Assembly (NCBI GenBank): GCA_030068145.1
Contig: JAPJBO010000831.1
Location: 37,493 to 101,492 of the forward strand
Length of the DNA stretch: 64,000 nt
Source: Diplonema papillatum
Lineage: Eukaryota; Euglenozoa; Diplonemea; Diplonemida; Diplonemidae
Direction of reading: 5' to 3'
Part shown: in pieces, positions 57,928-64,000 of the stretch
Layout: every line of letters begins with the position of its first letter
How positions within the stretch are numbered: the first letter of the stretch is position 1
Translations under genes and position numbers: made by a program
Notes under the pieces: model-generated
What the model saw: the letters and a program-made list of their open reading frames with translations, nothing else
Databases searched by the model: none
What the model was told of the DNA's origin: nothing

Positions 57928-60561
57928 TCAGGGTAGTGTCAAGTCAATTTTGCGCTTTTTCGCTACCTTCTCCACCGGCTCAGACTCTCCAGCAAACCAT
58001 GCTGCCCTTAGGGCTTCGGCTGCGAAGCCAGAAGTAAAAAGGTCGATTACCTCCTCCGCAGTCGCGTCGTCCATCTCCTTCTCATCGGTGTCTTCGATGA
58101 AAAAGAGGGCGCGCAGTGTCGTGTTCAGCATGCGGTTGCGCAGTCGGGTCTTTACACGGGCCAGGGTACTGAACTGGCGTTCACTTTCTGCAGAGGAACT
58201 GACAATGGTCTGTGCCAGTTCGACCAGTTGTCTCAATGGCTGCATGCGGGCACTCGCAGTGCCATCAGGGGCGAAGGCTTGATACACCGCGTGTGCATTT
58301 TTGGAGTATCTTGAGGCGCGTAGAACCTCCTTAAGTAGGGTCCAGTCTCTCACCAGGTCTGCCTCGGTCATTCCGTGCAAAAGGGGAGTGCCGTGGTCTG
58401 TCTTCGTTTCCGAGCGAGTGGTGCTGTATGTGGGTCGAGGCATCGTGTCTGTTGCTGGCACGTCCACTTCATATTGTCGGTACGTGACCCGGCCGGGCTT
58501 GCTGTAGTATCTGTAGAGCTCCCGGATGTGTTCATCCCCCCAGTTTGTAAGGTGCGCGCCCTCTGGCCACGCAATGCGGTCAAAGACAACGAAGTGCCGA
58601 AGAACTTCCTTGGATTCAAACCGGACCGTTGTGGACTTGAGGAGTGCAGCAATGTATGGGGAGGCGATAGTCTGATGGAATGTGCTGAACGCTGCAGGGG
58701 TAACGGCAACGTTGGTCGCTTCGAAGAACGAACGGCGCCAGCAAGTGTAGTATTTCGTGATCTTTTTGGCCCTTTCTTCCGAGCTTAGTGCCCTCAATTC
58801 TGCTTCGAGCGAGTCCACTTCTCTGCAAACATCCGAGATGGTGGTCGCGGTTCCTTGGAAAACAAGAGAGATTGCATGCAGCTTTTCCAGAACGTCACAC
58901 GCAAGTGCAAGACATGCAAAAAATTGCGGCTTACTCACCTCTTTGTACAGGTGCTCTGCGTGGGTGCTGTTCCGCTCGTTCCAGATGCGTCTAAGGGCTT
59001 CGCGTATTGCAGAATACTGCATACGGATGACAGAGACACTTCTCCAGTAGGCCAGCCAGCGTGTATCGGACGGCTCCACCAGGGCACGATTCACCTTCTC
59101 ACACATCGCTGCAAATGTCGGGTCTGCGAATACGCTGCTCAGAAGTAGCTTGTTGATGTCGGAGTCGGAGAAGATCAGCCAAAGGGCGCGGACGGTTCTG
59201 AAGAAGTCTCCCATGAACGCAACTGCTTTTATGCCATCCTGGGCAAGGAGGTTGAGGACGTGGGCACAACACCACATGAAGAGCGCAGTAGCATTGATCC
59301 CACCGCGAACCTTCTTCTCGGCACCCTGAAACTTCCCAGACATCGCCGAAGCCCCATCAAACGAGCAGGATACGAACGAGCCCTTCGGGAGATAACACAG
59401 CATCTGCTTTATCTTCGTTGCGTAGCCGGTTGCAGTTTGATCGTGCAGGACTTCAAGGCCAATGAAGCGCTCTTGGACAGCATTTCTCCTGAGGTAACGA
59501 ACGGTGGCCACAAGTTGGTGCTTTCCCGTCACGTCGGTTGTTGCATCTGCTGTGGCTGACCAAAACCGGGACTCCCTAATCTCGGTGTACAGCCGCTTCT
59601 CTAATACCAAGCCGATCAACTCCAGAAGCTCTCTCACCACAGTTGACGATGTATACGTCACATCCTGCTTCAGCCAAGCACAGAAATCGCGGTCCTGGTG
59701 CAAGCAAGAAAAGAAGGATAGCAAGTCGTGCACGTGCACCGTGTGGGGGATTTCCAGGCGTGCGATTTTAAAGATTGTTTTGACAATCTTGCGCAGTTGA
59801 GCCCGCATCTTACTGACACCTGAACGAAGGTTTGTCATAATGTCAGAGACAGAAACATGCTCGGCGGACGTTTCGTGCTTCTTCATGCGGTTTCGGAGGT
59901 GCGTTTGGTCGGCGTAAGGCATGTTGATGAGGACTGCTCTTGTACGCGGAAACTTTTGGCTGCAAACCTTGCACTGGGCCCCCGCATCTGACACATCGAG
60001 CCATGGATACTCGGCAAGCCACCTGTCAACAGTGGATCGCAGAATTTTGCCACTGCCAAATGTACGAAACTTCGTGTTTTCTTCCGACTCAGGAGCGGGC
60101 TCGTCGTCAACAACAATCGGCTCAAATGCCACTGCTGAACCGGACAGGATCACGACCACGACAGCTACTAAAGCAAGAACGGAAAGTCCGACAAGACTGT
60201 CATCATCTGGGTCCGACTCATACTCGGCAACAACCTCGTAGCCTTCAAATGCGGGGGGTTCAACTGCAGCAGGTGGTGTTGGGATGGCAACTTCTGCTTG
60301 AGCGGGCAGGTCTTCGGCTGATGTGCGAGCAGTGAGAGCATTCTCGGCGGCGATCTTCTTTTGAGCAGCATCGTAGGCCTTCACCTTAGCCAGCAACTCG
60401 GCGTTCTTCAGCCTGTTGCTGCCTGTCCCCTGGTTGATGCGCCTGAGGCTTGCTTGCTTCTCAAGCTTCGGTCCTCTCCAGTTCGCGTAGTCGAACTGGA
60501 TGGTTTCGTCTGAGGGGCCACGTGCAGCGGCCGCACGGAAACCGAAACTCGCAAGCGACAT
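57928..60561 (-). CDS. hAT-superfamily transposase
   Basis: ATG at 60561-60559 (MSLASFGFRAA), TGA at 57930-57928, 877 residues, apparently intact. The N-terminus has a Cys/His zinc finger (CKVCSQKFPRTR ... HLRNRMKKHETSAEH). The catalytic domain shows FWSATADATTDVTGKHQLVA (first Asp), FVSCSFDGASAMSGKFQG (second Asp), MWCCAHVLNLLAQD and EPSDTRWLAYWRS. The C-terminal hAT dimerisation region is present (SSSAESERQFSTLARVKTRL). Such transposases cut and paste elements with short inverted ends and 8-bp target duplications; I could not define the ends. An upstream ATG at 60630 adds 23 residues, but these lie in repeat R2, so I prefer 60561. The gene is bracketed by R1 and R2. Confidence 0.88.
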   Translation of the reverse strand: MSLASFGFRAAAARGPSDETIQFDYANWRGPKLEKQASLRRINQGTGSNRLKNAELLAKVKAYDAAQKKIAAENALTARTSAEDLPAQAEVAIPTPPAAVEPPAFEGYEVVAEYESDPDDDSLVGLSVLALVAVVVVILSGSAVAFEPIVVDDEPAPESEENTKFRTFGSGKILRSTVDRWLAEYPWLDVSDAGAQCKVCSQKFPRTRAVLINMPYADQTHLRNRMKKHETSAEHVSVSDIMTNLRSGVSKMRAQLRKIVKTIFKIARLEIPHTVHVHDLLSFFSCLHQDRDFCAWLKQDVTYTSSTVVRELLELIGLVLEKRLYTEIRESRFWSATADATTDVTGKHQLVATVRYLRRNAVQERFIGLEVLHDQTATGYATKIKQMLCYLPKGSFVSCSFDGASAMSGKFQGAEKKVRGGINATALFMWCCAHVLNLLAQDGIKAVAFMGDFFRTVRALWLIFSDSDINKLLLSSVFADPTFAAMCEKVNRALVEPSDTRWLAYWRSVSVIRMQYSAIREALRRIWNERNSTHAEHLYKEVSKPQFFACLALACDVLEKLHAISLVFQGTATTISDVCREVDSLEAELRALSSEERAKKITKYYTCWRRSFFEATNVAVTPAAFSTFHQTIASPYIAALLKSTTVRFESKEVLRHFVVFDRIAWPEGAHLTNWGDEHIRELYRYYSKPGRVTYRQYEVDVPATDTMPRPTYSTTRSETKTDHGTPLLHGMTEADLVRDWTLLKEVLRASRYSKNAHAVYQAFAPDGTASARMQPLRQLVELAQTIVSSSAESERQFSTLARVKTRLRNRMLNTTLRALFFIEDTDEKEMDDATAEEVIDLFTSGFAAEALRAAWFAGESEPVEKVAKKRKIDLTLP

Positions 60562-60566
60562 GTTAC

Positions 60567-60929
60567 TTGGTTTGGGCCTGGCTGACTTTGTGTTAAACAA
60601 GAAACAAGACAGTGTGTTTGTTAACCTCATCCTGAGTCCCTCTCACAGCCTCCGCGGGCCCGCCTCTGCACTCGACTGTGCTGTTGCCCGGGACCTCTCG
60701 TGCATCACCCAGCCTCGGCCTCTGGCCTCGCCTGCCCTGTCTCGGCCTTCTCGGGCATCACCCAGCCTCGGCCTCCGGCCTCGCCTGCTGTCTCGGCTCT
60801 TGTAGGTGACCCCCCTGACCCCCCACGCAAAAATCCCTTTGGCGAAAAAAATATTTTCGCCAACCCCTTTTCAGATTTTTTTTTTTTTTTGGCGAAAAAA
60901 TTTTTTTTCGCCAAAGGGAAAAACCCCTG
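60567..60929 (+). repeat. 363-bp direct repeat R2
   Basis: Second copy of R1, starting 5 bases from the hAT start codon. It ends at CCCCTG, after which the two flanks differ. Confidence 0.95.
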
Positions 60930-60934
60930 GGGGG

Positions 60935-61510
60935 GTGCCCTTTTGACCCTGTGTATTTTAATATTTTTTGAGAAGAGAATTTACGACAGCCTCGAGGATA
61001 TTCGTCATTTCCTGCGTTCGTCCAGTGTAATTGTCGTCCAAGTTACTGACCGTGGGAAGGGGTTCCAAGTACATGCTGTTAAGTCTGTCTGAGTGCGCGA
61101 TGCAGTTTACCGATAGCCACCGCGTGCCTTCTGTGCCAGGGGTCGGATACGTTTACTTGCTGACCGGTGCTAACGTTGTAGAAGGCCCACCTATCAGCCT
61201 GAGTTCAGCTCCACAAGGTTCGTTTCGTTAAGGCAACTCATGATCACTTCGGTGTGAGGGATTAGTCCTGTTAGAAACTACTTGTGGGCGCCTGCTCCGT
61301 TGCGTGGTCTTCTCTCCGTACAGTGTTCCACATCTGGAAGGTCCTTGCGTTCAGTTCGCGCTTCCTGTGGGCACAAAGACAGTCGATGACTTCAGGAAGG
61401 AATCAGCCATTCTTGCGTGATGTAATGTGGAGTGCAGATTCCGTTTGTTGCCACCTTGGGTTGTCAGCCCAGTCCTCCCCAGTTCTGGGTTCGGTCCGGG
61501 TCCCGTGAAA
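60935..61510. other. Stretch without supported gene
   Basis: No domain or repeat recognised. Confidence 0.45.
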
Positions 61511-61514
61511 TTAG

Positions 61515-61885
61515 GTGAAATTTGTTCCGAAACTGAAAATTTGTTCCGGGAAGTGAAAATTTGTTCCGGAACTGAAAATTTGTTCCGGGAAGCGAAAATT
61601 TGTTCCGGGAAGTGAAAATTTGTTCCGGGGTGAGTTTTTTTTCTGGGAGGCTCACTGATCGTGTCAGCCATTTTTAGCCCAGAAATGAAAAAAAACTCAC
61701 CCAGGAACAAATTAGTCAGAAAAAAAGCCCACCCCGGAACAAATTTTCAGTTCCCGGAACAAATTAGTCAGAAAAAAAGCCCACCCCGGAACAAATTTTC
61801 ACTTCCCGGAACAAATTTTCACTTCCCGGAACAAATTTTCACCTCCCGGAACAAATTTTCACCTCCCGGAATAAAAAAGTCGGAA
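61515..61885. repeat. 20-bp tandem array, two opposed blocks
   Basis: The forward block (61515-61632) has TTTGTTCCGGGAAGTGAAAA units. The inverted block (61695-61885) has CGGAACAAATTTTCACTTCC units. Together they form a hairpin around ~61665. Confidence 0.9.
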
Positions 61886-62729
61886 AAAAAGTCGGAAAAA
61901 AAGCCACCCCGGAATAAATTAGCCCCCCACCCCCCCCCCCCTCAGGCTATTTTCACTGTGGAGGGGGGAGACGCTACCTGTCACACTCTAAGGTGGTCAC
62001 CACGGTGGGCGGTCAGAAAAAAAAAATTTTTTTTTTGCCCCAAATACCCCAAATACCACACTTTGGAAAGTTTTTGTGGGCCCACTTTTGGCAGGGAATT
62101 TTGACCATTTCACCTTAGAGAATTTGACCACCCAGCCTCCAAGGCAACTGCACTGTAGAGGGGGGGGGGACGTTGTATAATGGTTTAGCTTGAAGGGTGT
62201 TGGAAAGGTTGAAAAAGGTTTTGGGGGTCACCGCCGGTTGTGTTTTTATTTTTTTCTGTATATTTTTTTTGGGGGGGTAATTATTTTTTCGGGGGTTCGC
62301 GTAACCCTTCTTTTCCGGAAGATAACGTTATCTTTTCTTTTCTCTTCTGGCGCTCTTTTTCTCTCTATCTCTCTCTTTGGCTAGCGAAAGCGACTATTGC
62401 GACCGACATCACGACCACACCCGTAATGAATGTGATCAAGGGCCCCCCACGTTCTACATGTTGAGCAGGGGTTGCCATGTAGCCCGTACCGGTCTAAGCC
62501 TTCATTGCAGCTTCCATAAGCACCCCCGTTGGGACGGGTCCGACGGTCCGTTAGTCATCAGCGACATCGGGCGGGAAAAAGTAAATAAAAAGAAAGGGGA
62601 AAAATGGGGGTGTGGGTGGATAAGCTCGTGGTTGTTCGGAAATAAGTACAACCTCCAACTTTTTTTTTTGGGGTCCATCGGCTCCGCGGGAGCGTTTTAA
62701 AAAGACACAAGGTTTTGACCCTGCATGCT

Positions 62730-63052
62730 ACACCTTGTCCGGCAGCCAACTACACTTTGTCTGACAAGGTGTAGCTGCCGGACAAGGTGTAGTTGGGGCT
62801 GCCGGACAAGGTGTAGTTGGACCAATCCAAAATAGCCAGGGGCCAACTACACCTTGTCCGGGAGCCCTAACTACACCTGTGTCCGGCAGCCAACTACACC
62901 TTGTCCGGCACCCAACTACACCTTGTCCGGGAGCCCTAACTACACCTTGTCCGGCACCCAACTACACCTTGTCCGGCACCCAACTACACCTTGTCCGGGA
63001 GCCCCAACTACACCTTGTCCGACAAGGTGTAGCTCGGACAAGGTGTAGACCC
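62730..63052. repeat. Satellite of ACTACACCTTGTCCGG units in both orientations
   Basis: About thirteen units of CAACTACACCTTGTCCGGCA or its reverse complement, spaced 20-35 bp, with two head-to-head junctions (near 62760 and 63030). Confidence 0.9.
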
Positions 63053-63054
63053 GC

Positions 63055-63320
63055 CTCAAAATTTTGGGTTGAAAATTTTGGGTCAAAATTTTGGGTTGAA
63101 ATTTTGGGTTGAAAATTTTGGGTCTAAAGATTTTCATAGTGAAAATGTGAAGGGTCACAATCGCGACTGTGACTAAAGAATTTCCCTGGTAAAATGCCTT
63201 GTGCGACTGTGACTAAAGGTTTTTCCAAGGTAAAGCAAAATTTTGCATTGCGACTGTGACTAAAGATTTTCATAGTGAAAATGTTAAGGGCCACAATCGC
63301 GACTGTGACTAAAGGAATCG
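63055..63320. repeat. AAAATTTTGGGTTG and GCGACTGTGACTAAAG satellite units
   Basis: Five AATTTTGGGT units, then four GCGACTGTGACTAAAGATTT units with ATAGTGAAAATGT-AAGGG spacers. Confidence 0.9.
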
Positions 63321-63653
63321 TCTTCCCTGCGCTTTCAGCCACGTAGAAATAAGAAGAAGGCAAACGAGAAACAAGCTCAGGATCTTAGACAAACGTTGTG
63401 GAAGAAACAAGAAAGCCTTGTGAGGAGAACAAGGTCACAGGGGGATGGGTGGGCGGGCTTCAAACTTTCGGTTTTCACCCCTTCACCGCCCTCCTGGATC
63501 ACGGTTCGTTGAAAAGCGACACCGGAGTGGCAATCTTCGGGTCGTTGATTCCCCAGATGAATCTGCAATTTTCCATGCAGGGTCAAAACCTTGTGTCTTT
63601 TTAAAACGCTCCCACGGGGCCGATGGCCTCCAAAAAAAAAATTTGGGAAAAAA

Positions 63654-63892
63654 AAAATTTGCTCAACTTTATCAAAAATTACTGCAGAGTTTGTTCCAAA
63701 CCTTTAAAATTCAAAAAACCCATTTTTTTTCTGGAATATACGTTCTCTCACTGGTCAAAATGAGAGAAAAACGGAAAAACTCACTGGTAGGCCAAAATTT
63801 TATTTCCAGAAAAAAAATGGGTTTTTTGAATTTTAAAATTTTGGAACAAAAACTGCGGTAATTTTTGCGGAAGTTGAGCAAAAATTTTCGAG
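63654..63892. repeat. Foldback pair of ~80-bp arms
   Basis: The left arm GCTCAACTT.ATCAAAAATTACTGC .. CCCATTTTTTTTCTGGAA mirrors the right arm TTCCAGAAAAAAAATGGG .. GCGGAAGTTGAGC around a ~70-bp centre. Confidence 0.8.
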
Positions 63893-64000
63893 ACTGGAGG
63901 TCCTATGAACATGCAACGGAATAGCCTCTATTCGGCCAACCCGGCTTTTCTTCATGAAAAAAGTGTATTGTTTTTGGAAAGAGTCGGGCAAGCTTTTTTT

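Larger units (their letters stand above)
62660..63640. mobile_element. Non-autonomous element with ~65-bp terminal inverted repeats
   Basis: Left end 62660-62727 and right end 63574-63640 are reverse complements with few mismatches: CCATCGGCTCCGCGGGAGCG and TTAAAAAGACACAAGGTTTT, ending CCCTGCATG, against the mirror at the right. The inside is two satellite blocks. No transposase. Size ~980 bp. Target-site duplications are masked by T/A runs at both ends. Confidence 0.75.

Overview
The window is nuclear DNA of a eukaryote, most likely a large-genome unicellular protist. The sequence does not let me name the lineage. The evidence is GT-AG introns that restore known protein families when removed, several classes of retrotransposon, a hAT transposase, abundant microsatellites and minisatellites, and long gene-poor stretches. 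There are no bacterial operons, no Shine-Dalgarno signals and no CRISPR array. Almost every recognisable gene lies on the minus strand.

Host genes (minus strand): (1) a PH-domain/coiled-coil protein reconstructed as three exons between 7623 and 3298; (2) an apparently intronless Ser/Pro-rich coiled-coil protein at 12020-10377, with a decayed tandem copy of its 3' part just downstream; (3) a soluble calcium-activated nucleotidase (apyrase, CANT1 family) whose four exons are spread over 23 kb (38337-15323); (4) a Lys/Ala-rich protein with an HMG-box-like segment and a possible organelle presequence (48672-47978). A decayed RHS/Crinkler-type P-loop gene lies at about 42.95-41.5 kb. A Cys/His-rich plus-strand reading frame with an internal TGA lies at 25.4-26.5 kb, inside apyrase intron 1.

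Mobile elements: LINE-A (left edge to about 3.1 kb) has a coiled-coil ORF1 and, after one in-frame TAG, an ORF2 with an OTU-type cysteine protease in front of an AP-like endonuclease. LINE-B (15.6-21.6 kb) has ORF1 and an APE-RT ORF2 overlapping in ATGGTGA, and sits in apyrase intron 3. Three Penelope-like elements belong to the group with an N-terminal GIY-YIG nuclease and a CxC linker. Copy 1 (about 34.3-28.2 kb, in apyrase intron 1) continues past the RT into a USP-type ubiquitin peptidase with a recognisable Cys box and zinc fingers. Copy 2 (40.4-38.8 kb) is 5'-truncated and copy 3 (51.7-48.8 kb) has lost the RT core. A rearranged DIRS-type element (43.3-46.4 kb) has tyrosine recombinase and RT on the plus strand and RNase H on the minus strand. 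A hAT transposase (60561-57928) lies between two nearly identical 364-bp direct repeats.

From about 51.7 kb to the right end the DNA is mostly repeats: palindromic ACTAGT arrays, foldback elements, G and A tracts, a degenerate telomere-like array, 20-bp arrays and a roughly 980-bp element with long terminal inverted repeats and internal satellites. The main biological theme is retroelements carrying deubiquitinase-like domains: OTU in a LINE and USP in a Penelope-like element. The second theme is a host gene whose introns have absorbed whole retroelements in the sense orientation while its reading frame stayed intact.
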